NCBI GenBank assembly: GCA_025359135.1
Contig: JANYHJ010000168.1
Location: 1-64,000 of the forward strand
Direction: 5' to 3'
DNA from: Gemmatimonadota bacterium
Lineage (GTDB): Bacteria; Gemmatimonadota; Gemmatimonadetes; Gemmatimonadales; Gemmatimonadaceae
DNA: 64,000 bases
How positions within the stretch are numbered: the stretch's first letter is position 1; every line of letters begins with the position of its first letter. The notes under the pieces were generated by a model. It did no database searches, was not told the origin of the DNA, and saw only the letters and a list, made by a program, of their open reading frames with translations. Both the position numbers and the translations under genes were made by a program. Positions 37,278 to 46,121 of the stretch are shown in pieces.

Positions 37278-39034
37278 CTCGGCTGGTCTCCGCGAAGCGC
37301 ACGATTGACCGCCGTGCGCACGACGACGTCCTTGTCATCGACCGCCTTGCGCAGCGACTCCTGCGCCTTGCTGGTCGCCGCGCGCCCGAGTCCTGCCGCG
37401 GCACAGACGCGAACCTCCGCGTCCTCGCGCCGGCCGAGGAATCCCTTGCTGTTGAGCAGGCCGTCGAGGAGCGTCACCGCCTGGTCGCCGCCCGTGGCGC
37501 CATACGCCTCGAAGACGGCCATCATCTCCGTCTTGTCGCGCTCGCGCAGCTCCTTGCCCTTCACGATACCGTCGAGCCGTGCAAACGACGCCCGGTACTT
37601 CGCCGCGGTGACCGCCCGCGCGGCGCTCAAGCGCACATCGCGATCGCCGTCGGCCAGCGCCCGCTCCAGCAGCTGCATGGCGCCGGCCGAGCCGATTTCG
37701 GCGAGCGCCGTCACGCACGCGCCGCGCACTTCGGCGTCGCCGTCGGAGAGCAGCTTGCCCATCGGCGCCACCGAGGCTGCGGTCTTCAGTGCACCAGAGC
37801 GCCGGATCGCCTCGAGGGCCACGATCCGGTCGCTGCTCGCGATGAGTTTCACGAGCTCGATCGTGTTCGAGCGCGCGATCCGATCGGCCGCCGTCTCGAG
37901 CATCGCCTTGAGCGGGGCCTGCTCGAGCTTGTGCAGCCACGCGAGCACGGTGCCGAGCGCGGTGACGCGCAACTGGTCGAAGAGTGCGAGCAGCTCGTCC
38001 TGTGACGGGAGTTGCGTCGCCAGGTCGAGTCCCTGCAGCACCTGCGCGAGTGCTGCGGGCTCGCTCAGCCGATCAGGCAGCCGCATCAGGCGATCCTTGT
38101 GCGCCTGCTGCAGGTCGGGCGCGCGGCCGCCGGCGAGGGCCGATTCGCGCAGCAGGTAGGCCACCGTCTTGAGATCGCCTGCGGAGAGCAGCGTGAGGAC
38201 GAACTGCTCGAGGAGTTCGCACGTTTCGTCGCGCACCTCGGGCTCCGTCTGCAGCTCGAAGGTGTCGAGCAGCATCGTGATCACCGTTAGCCGATGATCG
38301 CGCGAGTACTCCTGCGCGAAGGCGCGCCTCAGCGACTCGAGTTCGGTTTCGTCGAGGAAATAGAGCGAGCTGTCGAAATCGGCGAGATTGACCACGCCGC
38401 TCTTCCGCTGCTCCTCGGCGTCTCCGCTTCCCTCGCCAGCCTGCGCGGCGTCGCCCTCTCCAGTGAGCACCGCCTGGGCGCGCCCAGAACGGCCCTCGAG
38501 GTCGTCGCTCCAGCGGGCGGGCGGTCCCATCTGGTCGTCGAAGGCCGGACCGTCACCGCCGATCTCGACGTAGCGGTACTTGAGATACCCGAACGCAGAC
38601 TCCCAGAGCAGGGTCAGGAGGTCATCATCATCGACACCACCACGACGGACGCGTGGCAGCAGCTCGATGACCTTGATCCACTCCTCGACCTCGACGCCGC
38701 GCGCCAGCGAGAGCGCGCGCACGCCGTCCTTGTAGAAGAGCCACGCCAGCGAGTCGCTGCCCTTGCCCTCCTCGGCGTACACCACGTTCGGACCGTAGCG
38801 AATGTCCGTCTCGCCGATCGTGAGCGTGACCTCGTCCTCGTGCGCCCAGACGCCCTTGAACGACCCCTGCACGACTTCGGCCGCCCGCAACCACGTGGGA
38901 TTGTTGCCCGGGTACAGTTGGCGCGCCTTGAGCGCCTTCGCCGTGTTGCGCAGCAATTCCTCGAGGGCGGCGGGCGGAACTTGTCCGTCGAAGTCCTCAT
39001 CGACCACCGGAATCGGCCGCGATGGCGTGCTCAC
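37274..39034 (-). CDS. HEAT-repeat protein with shared N-terminal module
   Basis: 586 residues from a GTG overlapping the trpB stop (GTGA). Residues 25-125 form the module shared with the HD-GYP protein ('[12 protein letters not shown]', 'DEVTLTIG', '[21 protein letters not shown]'). A low-complexity linker rich in Gly, Glu and Asp follows (about 165-200). The rest is helical repeats: '[27 protein letters not shown]', '[23 protein letters not shown]', '[27 protein letters not shown]' and '[13 protein letters not shown]', typical HEAT/PBS-lyase-type scaffolds. It probably binds proteins. Its fixed place between trpB and HD-GYP suggests a partner role with HD-GYP; this is inference. Confidence 0.85.
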   Translation of the reverse strand: MSTPSRPIPVVDEDFDGQVPPAALEELLRNTAKALKARQLYPGNNPTWLRAAEVVQGSFKGVWAHEDEVTLTIGETDIRYGPNVVYAEEGKGSDSLAWLFYKDGVRALSLARGVEVEEWIKVIELLPRVRRGGVDDDDLLTLLWESAFGYLKYRYVEIGGDGPAFDDQMGPPARWSDDLEGRSGRAQAVLTGEGDAAQAGEGSGDAEEQRKSGVVNLADFDSSLYFLDETELESLRRAFAQEYSRDHRLTVITMLLDTFELQTEPEVRDETCELLEQFVLTLLSAGDLKTVAYLLRESALAGGRAPDLQQAHKDRLMRLPDRLSEPAALAQVLQGLDLATQLPSQDELLALFDQLRVTALGTVLAWLHKLEQAPLKAMLETAADRIARSNTIELVKLIASSDRIVALEAIRRSGALKTAASVAPMGKLLSDGDAEVRGACVTALAEIGSAGAMQLLERALADGDRDVRLSAARAVTAAKYRASFARLDGIVKGKELRERDKTEMMAVFEAYGATGGDQAVTLLDGLLNSKGFLGRREDAEVRVCAAAGLGRAATSKAQESLRKAVDDKDVVVRTAVNRALRGDQPR

Positions 39035-40239
39035 GGCGTGAACCCCTCCAGGGTGCTGATCTGCGCGACGTCCTTGTCGCCGCGGCCACTCACGCAGAGG
39101 AGCACGGGCTCGTCGCTCTTCCAACGGCCCTTCGCGCTCGCCATCCAGGCAATCGCGTGCGCCGTCTCGAGCGCAGGAATGATGCCCTCGAGCCGCGAAA
39201 GGATGCGCACCCCCTCGAGCGCGTCGCGGTCGTCGACCGCCACGTACTCGGCCCGGCCGCGCGTCTTGAGCCACGCATGTTCGGGCCCGACACCGGGGTA
39301 GTCGAGACCAGCCGACACCGAGTGCGCCGGATGCACCTGACCCGCGGCATCCTGCAGCAGCATCGAGAGCGCGCCATGCAGCACGCCGGGGGTGCCGACG
39401 GAGAGCGTGGCACTGTGACGGCCGGTGCTGATCCCCTCGCCCGCGGCTTCGACGCCGATGAGCTCGACGTCGGCGTCCTGCACGAACGGATGGAAGATGC
39501 CCATCGCGTTCGAGCCGCCACCCACGCAGGCGACGACGGCGCGCGGCAACCGACCCGTGAGCGCGAGCACTTGCGCGCGCGCCTCGTCGCCGATGATGCG
39601 CTGGAAGTCGCGCACCATGCGTGGGTACGGTGCGGGACCCACCACCGAGCCGATGATGTAGTGCGTGGCGCCGACGTTGGTCACCCAGTCGCGGATCGCC
39701 TCGGTGGTCGCGTCCTTGAGGGTGCGCGTGCCACTCGTGACCGGCACGACCGTGGCGCCGAGCAACTTCATGCGGAAGACGTTGAGCGCCTGGCGGCGCA
39801 TGTCCTCCTCACCCATGTACACCACGCACTCAAGGCCGAAGCGGGCGCAGATCGTGGCCGTGGCCACTCCGTGCTGGCCGGCGCCCGTCTCGGCGATGAT
39901 GCGCGTCTTGCCCATGCGGCGCGCGAGCAGCGCCTGTCCGATCGTGTTGTTGATCTTGTGCGCACCCGTGTGGTTCAGGTCCTCGCGCTTGAGCAGCACG
40001 CGCGCGCCGACCAGCATGGAGAAACGCGGCGCTTCGGTGAGCGCGCTGGGTCGCCCGACGAAATCGCGCAGGAGGCCGTCGAGGTCCGCACGAAAGGCGC
40101 GATCCCGCATGGCCGACGCGTACGCCTCTTCCAGTTCATCGAGCGCCGGAATCAGCGTCTCGGGGACGTACCGTCCGCCGAACGGACCGAAACGTCCGGC
40201 GTCGGTGTCCGGCGGCGACTCTGGAAGGACGGCGGTCAT
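39031..40239 (-). CDS. trpB: Tryptophan synthase beta chain
   Basis: 402 residues. A PLP enzyme condensing indole with serine. Starts '[19 protein letters not shown]'. PLP lysine is Lys95 in '[17 protein letters not shown]'. '[14 protein letters not shown]' gives the catalytic glutamate region and '[12 protein letters not shown]' the phosphate-binding loop. The sequence is of the common TrpB1 type that works with TrpA. It overlaps trpF (ATGA) and the HEAT gene (GTGA). Confidence 0.97.
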   Translation of the reverse strand: MTAVLPESPPDTDAGRFGPFGGRYVPETLIPALDELEEAYASAMRDRAFRADLDGLLRDFVGRPSALTEAPRFSMLVGARVLLKREDLNHTGAHKINNTIGQALLARRMGKTRIIAETGAGQHGVATATICARFGLECVVYMGEEDMRRQALNVFRMKLLGATVVPVTSGTRTLKDATTEAIRDWVTNVGATHYIIGSVVGPAPYPRMVRDFQRIIGDEARAQVLALTGRLPRAVVACVGGGSNAMGIFHPFVQDADVELIGVEAAGEGISTGRHSATLSVGTPGVLHGALSMLLQDAAGQVHPAHSVSAGLDYPGVGPEHAWLKTRGRAEYVAVDDRDALEGVRILSRLEGIIPALETAHAIAWMASAKGRWKSDEPVLLCVSGRGDKDVAQISTLEGFTP

Positions 40240-40892
40240 TCGCGAGAGAACGGGCTGGAGGTGGCGACGGCGCGGACGAACGCCCGCATGCGATCGGGCG
40301 ACTTGATGCCGGGCGCATCTTCAACTCCAGACGAGACATCCACCACGTCGGGAGCAAGGGTGCGCACCGCATCGGAAATATTGTCGGAAGTCAGGCCGCC
40401 AGCCAGCACGAGTCGGCCTTTTCCTCGGGCAGCGCTCAGGGTGCTGGCGTGCTCGTTCCAGTCGAACCGCTGGCCGGAGCCGCCGAGTCCGCTGGCCACG
40501 AGGTGGTCGACGAGCACGGCATCCGCGGCCGCAAAGAGATCGGCGAGATCGCCGCGCGTCGGGTTTGCCCCGAGGCGCACCACCGCCCAGATGTCGCCGT
40601 TCCATGCGCCGCGCAGCGCCCGGATCTGTTCAAGGGTCGGGTCCGCGTGGACCTGGAGGATATCGGCCCCGGCGTCCCGTCCCTGGTTCGCCATGAGGTC
40701 GGGCGTGGTCAGCTTCACCACCGCAACCCGTCGCGGGCCGACGGCCGCGGCGAGCACGTCGCGGGCTGCCGCGGGGGTCAGCACGCGTGACCCGCCGACG
40801 AGTATGGCACCAACGAACGACGCGCCCAGCGACGCTGCGAGCGCAGCATCGTCCGGGCGCGTCAGCCCACAGAACTTGATCTCAGCCGGCAC
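40236..40892 (-). CDS. trpF: Phosphoribosylanthranilate isomerase
   Basis: 218 residues from a GTG that lies within the end of trpC (11-base overlap). It carries out the Amadori rearrangement of PRA to CdRP. The catalytic cysteine is in '[12 protein letters not shown]' (Cys8). 'ILQVHADP', '[19 protein letters not shown]' and the phosphate-binding '[14 protein letters not shown]' plus '[18 protein letters not shown]' are standard TrpF blocks. Confidence 0.96.
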   Translation of the reverse strand: MPAEIKFCGLTRPDDAALAASLGASFVGAILVGGSRVLTPAAARDVLAAAVGPRRVAVVKLTTPDLMANQGRDAGADILQVHADPTLEQIRALRGAWNGDIWAVVRLGANPTRGDLADLFAAADAVLVDHLVASGLGGSGQRFDWNEHASTLSAARGKGRLVLAGGLTSDNISDAVRTLAPDVVDVSSGVEDAPGIKSPDRMRAFVRAVATSSPFSRE

Positions 40893-41712
40893 GACCGCGG
40901 CGGGTCACTCCGGTCAGGGTTCGCACGGCGGCCGCAGGTTCGGTCGACGACGAGATGCTCGAGCCCACGAGGACGGCGTCGGCGCCGTGCGAGGCCGCCA
41001 GCTCCACCTGTGAGCGTTCGGCGATTCCGCTCTCGTGGATGGCGATGCGGTCCGCGGGGATGTGCGGCAGAATCCTCTCGGCCGTGGTGTGGTTGACGAC
41101 GAGCGTCTCGAGGTTGCGATTGTTGACGCCGATCATCGGGGCCGCCGCGACCGCGAGTGCCACGGCGCGGGCGAGTTCGTCTTCGTCGCGCACCTCGACG
41201 AGCACCTCCAGCCCCAACTGATGGGCCTCGCCGGCCAGGTCCTCGAGGCGCGAGGGCTCGAGCGCACGCGCGATCAGGAGCAGCGCGCTCGCGCCGATTG
41301 CGCGGGCCTCGAGCACCTGGATCGAATCGACGTGGAAGTCCTTCTTGAGGAGCGGCAGCTCGACGCGGCGACGGATATCCACGAGGTCCTGCACGCCGCC
41401 CTTGAAGTGCTCGGGCTCGGTGAGGACCGACAGACAGGCCGCGCCGCCGTCGGCGAATGCGCCGGCGAGTGCCACGGCGCTCACCCCGGGGTTGATCGGT
41501 CCCTTCGAGGGCGAGGCTCGCTTGACCTCGGCGATCACGGCCACGTCCTCCCTGAGCAGAGCCGTCGCGAACGGACGCGCGGCCGGGGTATCGGCGGCCA
41601 ACGCCATGAGGTCCGCGCGGCGGCGCTCGAGGAGCACGGCCCGCTGCCGGGCCTCGTCCATCAGCTTTCCGAGGGTCCCCGTCGGGGGACGCCATTGCTT
41701 CGATGCTTGCAC
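40882..41712 (-). CDS. trpC: Indole-3-glycerol-phosphate synthase
   Basis: About 276 residues. It converts CdRP to indole-3-glycerol phosphate. Motifs are 'VIAEVKRASPSKGPI', 'LSVLTEPEHFKGG', 'LLKKDFHVDSIQVLEARAIGASALLLIARAL', 'VNNRNLETLVVNHTTAERIL' and 'IHESGIAERSQV'. Two GTG starts are open, 41766 and 41712. I choose 41712 because the protein then begins just before the conserved 'GTLGKLMDEAR' helix. Neither has a clear ribosome-binding site. First gene of the trp run, divergent from lexA. trpE and trpG are not in the window. Confidence 0.95.
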   Translation of the reverse strand: MQASKQWRPPTGTLGKLMDEARQRAVLLERRRADLMALAADTPAARPFATALLREDVAVIAEVKRASPSKGPINPGVSAVALAGAFADGGAACLSVLTEPEHFKGGVQDLVDIRRRVELPLLKKDFHVDSIQVLEARAIGASALLLIARALEPSRLEDLAGEAHQLGLEVLVEVRDEDELARAVALAVAAAPMIGVNNRNLETLVVNHTTAERILPHIPADRIAIHESGIAERSQVELAASHGADAVLVGSSISSSTEPAAAVRTLTGVTRRGRAG

Positions 41713-41748
41713 TTCGGGATTCGTTCGGCTAACGTGTGGTGAGATTCG

Positions 41749-41785
41749 GGAAACGTTCGGGAGCACCGAATCGTCTTGGAAACGT
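41749..41785. promoter_or_regulatory. Candidate LexA operator region (direct repeat)
   Basis: GGAAACGT occurs at 41749-41756 and again at 41778-41785. The surrounding 100 bases, between divergent trpC and lexA, also repeat CGTTCGG and ATTCGG. LexA usually regulates its own gene, so these are operator candidates. They match no consensus that I can cite with confidence. Confidence 0.3.
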
Positions 41786-41812
41786 ACGCATCCGCCACCT
41801 CAGGGGCCACCC

Positions 41813-42421
41813 ATGCCGCTTACCCGGCGCCAGCGCGAGATCCTGGACTATCTCAACGATTACACGGCCGAGCACGGGTATGCCCCGAGCTTCGACGAAA
41901 TCGCGGAGCAATTCGACTACGCCTCCCTCGCCACGGTGCACGAGCACCTGAGCAACCTCGAGCGGAAGGGGTACATCAAGCGCAGTTACAATGAGAGTCG
42001 TGCCATCGAGATCCTGCCGTCCGACGTCTTTCCCAAGGCGGTCGAGCTGCCACTGCTCGGCGCCGTCGCGGCCGGCCTGCCCCTCGAGGCCCAGACCACC
42101 GGCGAGACGGTCAGCGTCCCGGACTCGTTCGTCCGGCGCCCGGGCAACCACTACGTGCTCAAGGTGCGCGGCCAGTCCATGATCGACGCGCAGATCGCCG
42201 ATGGAGATTTCGTGGTCGTGCAGGACAAGTCGGCCGCCGACAACGGCGAGATGGTCATCGCCATGCTCCAGGATTCTTCCGCGACCGTGAAGCGATTCTA
42301 TCGCGAGCGGGATGGACGCATCCGGCTGCAGCCCGCCAATGACACGATGCAGCCGATCTACGTGAACGAGAACGAGATCTCGGTGCGCGGCGTGGTCGTC
42401 GGCGTCCTCCGCCGCTACTAG
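41813..42421 (+). CDS. lexA: SOS-response repressor LexA
   Basis: 202 residues. The N-terminal winged-helix DNA-binding domain starts 'LTRRQREILDYLNDYTAEHGYAPSFDEIAEQF'. The self-cleavage site is Ala87-Gly88 in 'GAVAAGLPLEA'. The serine-lysine dyad is Ser122 in 'VRGQSMID' and Lys160 in 'SATVKRFYRE'. It represses DNA-damage genes and self-cleaves on RecA filaments. The ATG at 41813, preceded by AGGGG, gives the standard start; the longer open frame overlaps trpC antisense. Upstream repeats may be its own operator. Confidence 0.96.
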   Translation: MPLTRRQREILDYLNDYTAEHGYAPSFDEIAEQFDYASLATVHEHLSNLERKGYIKRSYNESRAIEILPSDVFPKAVELPLLGAVAAGLPLEAQTTGETVSVPDSFVRRPGNHYVLKVRGQSMIDAQIADGDFVVVQDKSAADNGEMVIAMLQDSSATVKRFYRERDGRIRLQPANDTMQPIYVNENEISVRGVVVGVLRRY

Positions 42422-42429
42422 GACACGCC

Positions 42430-42792
42430 ATGCTCGGGCTGCGCACGATTCTCTACCCCGCCCCGGACCTCGCCAAGGGGAAGACCTTCTATACAGAAGT
42501 GCTCGGGCACCCGCCGTACTTCGACGAGCCGTTCTATGTCGGCTTCGAGGCGTTCGGGTTCGAGCTCGGCCTCGTGCCGGATGCGATTCCCGGCAGCACC
42601 GGCGCGCGCGCGTACTGGGGCGTCGAGGACATCGAAGGGGAATGGAAGCGCTTGCTCGCGCTGGGCGCCGTGCCGCATGAGCCGATCCAGGACGTGGGCG
42701 AGGGCATCAAGCACGCAGCCGTGCTGGATCCGTTCGGCAACGTGTTCGGCATCATCGTCAACCCGCATTTCACGACCGACCGCGTACGCTAG
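42430..42792 (+). CDS. VOC-family (glyoxalase/bleomycin-resistance-like) protein
   Basis: 120 residues with one vicinal-oxygen-chelate fold: 'LGLRTILYPAPDLAKGKTFYTEVLG', 'ARAYWGVEDIEGEWKRLLALGA' and 'HAAVLDPFGNVFGIIVNPHF'. The pattern 'LDPFGNVFGI' is typical. The usual metal-binding residues are not all evident, so the reaction is unknown. It lies nine bases after lexA, so it may be co-transcribed and possibly SOS-influenced. Confidence 0.87.
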   Translation: MLGLRTILYPAPDLAKGKTFYTEVLGHPPYFDEPFYVGFEAFGFELGLVPDAIPGSTGARAYWGVEDIEGEWKRLLALGAVPHEPIQDVGEGIKHAAVLDPFGNVFGIIVNPHFTTDRVR

Positions 42793-42810
42793 CGCCGTCA
42801 GGGATGAGCA

Positions 42811-42843
42811 AACGGGGGGCGACCATCGCGGTCGCCCCCCGTT
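42811..42843. terminator. Bidirectional terminator between VOC gene and trpD
   Basis: A 14-bp perfect stem (AACGGGGGGCGACC at 42811-42824 with 42830-42843) with a five-base loop lies between the convergent stops of the VOC gene and trpD. There is only a short T run on either side. Confidence 0.8.
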
Positions 42844-42868
42844 CGCGTTGGTCCCGGCCACAGGCCGC

Positions 42869-43894
42869 TTACGCGGTGACGGCCCGCAACCGCTCGAGTG
42901 CGGTCATGGCATGGCCTTCGTCGATGGCTCGGCCGGCCAGGTTCACGCCCTGCGCGAAGTCCTTGGCTTGGCCGCCCACATACAGCGCCGCCGCGGCATT
43001 GAGCACGACCGCCGCGCGCGCGCCACGCGAGCCGCCGCCACGCAGCACGTCGACGATGATGCGCGCGCTGTCGGACGGTTCACCTCCGGCGAGGTCCTCG
43101 ACCTTCACGCCACCGAAGCCGAACGCCGTCGGGTCGATCGTCCAGTTCTTGCGCCGCCCCTTCACGATCTCGGTGACCTTGGTCGGACCGACGGGCGAGA
43201 CTTCGTCGAGTCCAGGCTCGCCATGCACCACGAGCGCGTGCACGCTGCCGAGCGCGAGGAGCGCGCCGGCGATGAGCGAGACGCGCCCCAGGTCCGCCAC
43301 CCCGACGACCTGGCGACCGGCCCCGGCCGGATTGGCCAGCGGTCCGACGATGTTCATGACCGTCGGAATGCCGAGTTCGCGTCGCACCGGACCGACGTGG
43401 CGCATGGCCGGGTGCATGAGCGGCGCGAACATGAACACGATACCGGCTTCGGTGAGCGCGCTCGCCATGACGTCAGGGGTGACGTCGATGCGCACCCCCA
43501 GCGCCTCGAGGACGTCCGCGCTGCCAGAGCGCGACGTGAACGAGCGGTTGCCGTGCTTCGCGATGCGCGCGCCCGCGCCGGCCGCCACGAACGCCGCCGC
43601 GGTCGAGATGTTGAACGTCGTGACCGCGCCGCCGCCGGTGCCGCAGGTGTCGACCAAGCTGTCCGGGTCGGCCGAGGGCAGGCGCACCATCGCCTCGCGC
43701 AGGGCGCGGGCCGCGCCGGCCACTTCGTCGGTGGTTTCGCCCTTGATGCGGAGCGCGGTCAGGAGCGACGCGACCTGCGCAACCGTGGCGTCACCGCGCA
43801 TGACGTCACCGAAGGCGGCGTGCGCTTCGTCCGCCTCCAGCGTGCCACCGTGCGCGAGCTTCCTGATTGCCCCGGCGACTGCCTCAGCGGGCAC
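42869..43894 (-). CDS. trpD: Anthranilate phosphoribosyltransferase
   Basis: 341 residues from a GTG. It transfers phosphoribose from PRPP to anthranilate. Motifs are 'SLVDTCGTGGGAVTTFNISTAAAFVAA', 'KHGNRSFTSRSGSADVLEALG', 'FMFAPLMHPAMRHVGPVRRELG', 'NIVGPLANPA' and 'VVHGEPGLDEVSP'. It is separate from the other trp genes by 1.1 kb of opposite-strand genes. It is co-directional with, and overlapped for 11 bases by, the upstream GAF gene, so translation of trpD depends on it. Confidence 0.96.
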   Translation of the reverse strand: MPAEAVAGAIRKLAHGGTLEADEAHAAFGDVMRGDATVAQVASLLTALRIKGETTDEVAGAARALREAMVRLPSADPDSLVDTCGTGGGAVTTFNISTAAAFVAAGAGARIAKHGNRSFTSRSGSADVLEALGVRIDVTPDVMASALTEAGIVFMFAPLMHPAMRHVGPVRRELGIPTVMNIVGPLANPAGAGRQVVGVADLGRVSLIAGALLALGSVHALVVHGEPGLDEVSPVGPTKVTEIVKGRRKNWTIDPTAFGFGGVKVEDLAGGEPSDSARIIVDVLRGGGSRGARAAVVLNAAAALYVGGQAKDFAQGVNLAGRAIDEGHAMTALERLRAVTA

Positions 43895-45194
43895 TGAGCG
43901 TCTCCAGCAGCCGCTCCGGGAGGCGCGAGTGCACGGCGATGAGCGACATGACGAGCGCGAGGATGCGCACGCGCTCGACGTCGTCTTCCACGAACACGCC
44001 GAAGCGTGAGCGGTTGGTCAGGTTCATGACGCCCACGAGATCGCCGCGATAGACGAGCGGCGACGAGATGAATGAGCCGGTGGTGAAGAACTCATCCTGC
44101 AGCAGCGCATGCGCCTTGGCGTCGTTGACGTCCTGCACGAGCAGGGTCTCGCGGGTACGCGCCACCTTGCCGGCCACGCCGGTGCCGAGCGGCACGCGCT
44201 GCCCCACTTCCACGCTCGGCGCAACACCACGCAACGCGGCGAGATAGAGCATGTCGGTGCCCGGCTCGACCAGCATGAGCGACGAGCGCTGGGCCTGCAT
44301 GTCGTCGCCGGCGAGGTTGAGCAGCCCCTCGGCCAGCGAACGCGGATCTTCCGCCTCGGCATCGAGGCCGAGCATGCGGTCGATGAGGTAGATGGTGCGG
44401 GTCTTGGCGCGCAGCGACTCCGAGCGGCGATGGAGTTCGAGGTGCACCTGTTCGAGCTGGCCAACGGCCGCGGTCACCTGCTGTTCGACTTTGTCGGCGC
44501 GGCGTCCGGCCTTGCGCGCCTCTTCCATGGCGTTCGCCGCTTCGCGTTCGAGATGCACGAGCTGCGAGACGTCGACGGTGCCGCTCTTGCGGACTTCGTC
44601 GCGCGCCTTGGAGAGTTCACCCTCCATGCCGGAGAGGCGGCGATCATACTCGGAGTGCACGCGCTGCATGACCGATTCGAGCGTCTGCACGGCCTCGTCC
44701 TTGGCCTCGCGCTCGAGATGGCGCCAGAAGGCCAACTCGAAGAGCGAGACGCTCGGCGCAAAGCGCTCGGCGGTGCGTGACCCGAAGATGCGACGCGATT
44801 CCTGCAGGGCGAGCACGGCCACGAGCAGGCCGTCGTGGCGCAGGCCGCGCAGCGAGAGCAGTCCGCCGTCGGGGAATGGCGTGAAACCGAGGAGGCGCAG
44901 GTACTCGGTGGACTTGTCGCCGAGGTCCACGAACGATCCGCCGGTTTCGATGGCGGGACGCGCGGTGGCGGGCAGGTGGTCGAAGGTGGTTTCGAGCGGC
45001 TGCGATTCGACGCTCAAGCCGCGCACGTGGAGCGCATCGGCGAGCATCTTGCGCTTGCCGTCCAGTCGCAGGAGCGCGACCTGCGCGGCGCGATCTACAT
45101 CCGCGAGGGACTCGCCAAGTGCCACAAGGGCAGCGTCCAGATCATGGGCGACGCTGAGGGCGTGGGCGAGACTGGCGAGGGTCTTTGGAGCCAT
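43884..45194 (-). CDS. GAF-coiled-coil-GAF signalling protein
   Basis: 436 residues from the ATG at 45194 (the frame extends to 45299, but the extra segment looks non-coding). An N-terminal GAF-like region (about 1-165), with 'VALLRLDGKRKMLADALHVRG' and 'LGFTPFPDGGLLSLRGLRHDGLLVAVLAL', is followed by a long charged coiled coil (about 165-275). A second, more typical GAF domain ends the protein ('SSLMLVEPGTDMLYLAALRGV', 'VGQRVPLGTGVAGKVARTRETLLVQDV', 'SFISSPLVYRGDLVGVMNLTNR'). No enzymatic output domain is present. It may be a sensor or scaffold acting through another protein. The last codons overlap trpD. Confidence 0.82.
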   Translation of the reverse strand: MAPKTLASLAHALSVAHDLDAALVALGESLADVDRAAQVALLRLDGKRKMLADALHVRGLSVESQPLETTFDHLPATARPAIETGGSFVDLGDKSTEYLRLLGFTPFPDGGLLSLRGLRHDGLLVAVLALQESRRIFGSRTAERFAPSVSLFELAFWRHLEREAKDEAVQTLESVMQRVHSEYDRRLSGMEGELSKARDEVRKSGTVDVSQLVHLEREAANAMEEARKAGRRADKVEQQVTAAVGQLEQVHLELHRRSESLRAKTRTIYLIDRMLGLDAEAEDPRSLAEGLLNLAGDDMQAQRSSLMLVEPGTDMLYLAALRGVAPSVEVGQRVPLGTGVAGKVARTRETLLVQDVNDAKAHALLQDEFFTTGSFISSPLVYRGDLVGVMNLTNRSRFGVFVEDDVERVRILALVMSLIAVHSRLPERLLETLSAR

Positions 45195-45309
45195 GGGCGG
45201 GTGCAGGGCGACAGGCAGCGCCCGCCGGGGCAAAGTGCCCGTGAATGCTGCTTCGCAATGTCGATAGCTACGTGACGACGTGTCAATGTGTTCGGTCACT
45301 TCGGATTGC

Positions 45310-45337
45310 TTGACCCGGGGGTGGCTGCGGCTACATT
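45310..45337 (+). promoter_or_regulatory. Candidate promoter giving a leaderless truA mRNA
   Basis: TTGACC (45310-45315) and TACATT (45332-45337) are spaced by 16 bases. The truA ATG begins at 45345, seven bases after the -10 element, so transcription should start at or next to the A of the start codon. No Shine-Dalgarno exists upstream. Confidence 0.6.
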
Positions 45338-45344
45338 TCTGTCA

Positions 45345-46121
45345 ATGACGCCCCGCCCTGTGCAGCTCGTAGTGCACTACGACGGGGCGGGGTTCGCCGG
45401 TTGGCAGGTGCAGCCCGGCCAACGGACCGTGCAAGGGGTGATCGAGGCCGCCATGGAGCGCCTGACACAAGCCCCGATGCGGGTCCAAGGCGCCGGTCGC
45501 ACCGATGCCGGGGTCCACGCACGAGGCCAGGCAGTGGGAGTGAAAGTGGCCGAGCGCTGGACGCCGGCCGAGCTCCGCCGGGCGCTCAACGCGATCCTTC
45601 CGTACGATGTCTGGATTGCCGCGGCGTTCGAGATGAAGCCGGAGTTTCATGCCCGATATAGCGCCACCGCCCGTCGCTACACCTACCACATCGCCACGGG
45701 TATCGACGCGGCGTCGCCCTTCCGGCGACGCTGGTCGTGGGGCGTGCAGCGCGCGCTCGATCTTGCGTTGCTCGAGGATTGCGCGCGAACCATCCACGGC
45801 GACCACGCGTTCTTCGGTTTCGCGGTGCGCGGAACGGCGCCCGAGAGCGACGACCACCGCTGTTCGGTGTCGAGCGCCGCGTGGACCTCGACTGGCACCG
45901 GCTTCGTGTTCGACGTGACGGCGAACCGCTTCCTCCATCACATGGTGCGCTTTCTCGTGGGCACGATGGTGGACGTGGCGTCGGGCAAGCGGCCGATCGC
46001 CGACGTCTCGCAGCTGCTCGTGGCCACGACCAATGACGAGGTCTCCCCGCCCGCACCGGCGCACGCGCTCTTTCTCGAGCAGGTCACCTATCCCCCTGAT
46101 CTCTACCTGGCTCCCGCATGA
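45345..46121 (+). CDS. truA: tRNA pseudouridine(38-40) synthase TruA
   Basis: 258 residues. It isomerises uridines 38-40 in the tRNA anticodon arm. The catalytic aspartate lies in 'VQGAGRTDAGVHARGQ'. Other blocks are 'LVVHYDGAGFAGWQVQPGQRTVQG', 'ARYSATARRYTYHI' and 'NRFLHHMVRFLVGTMVDVASGK'. The ATG at 45345 gives the family N-terminus. It is the first gene of a twelve-plus-gene plus-strand chain and its stop overlaps the next start (ATGA). Confidence 0.95.
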   Translation: MTPRPVQLVVHYDGAGFAGWQVQPGQRTVQGVIEAAMERLTQAPMRVQGAGRTDAGVHARGQAVGVKVAERWTPAELRRALNAILPYDVWIAAAFEMKPEFHARYSATARRYTYHIATGIDAASPFRRRWSWGVQRALDLALLEDCARTIHGDHAFFGFAVRGTAPESDDHRCSVSSAAWTSTGTGFVFDVTANRFLHHMVRFLVGTMVDVASGKRPIADVSQLLVATTNDEVSPPAPAHALFLEQVTYPPDLYLAPA

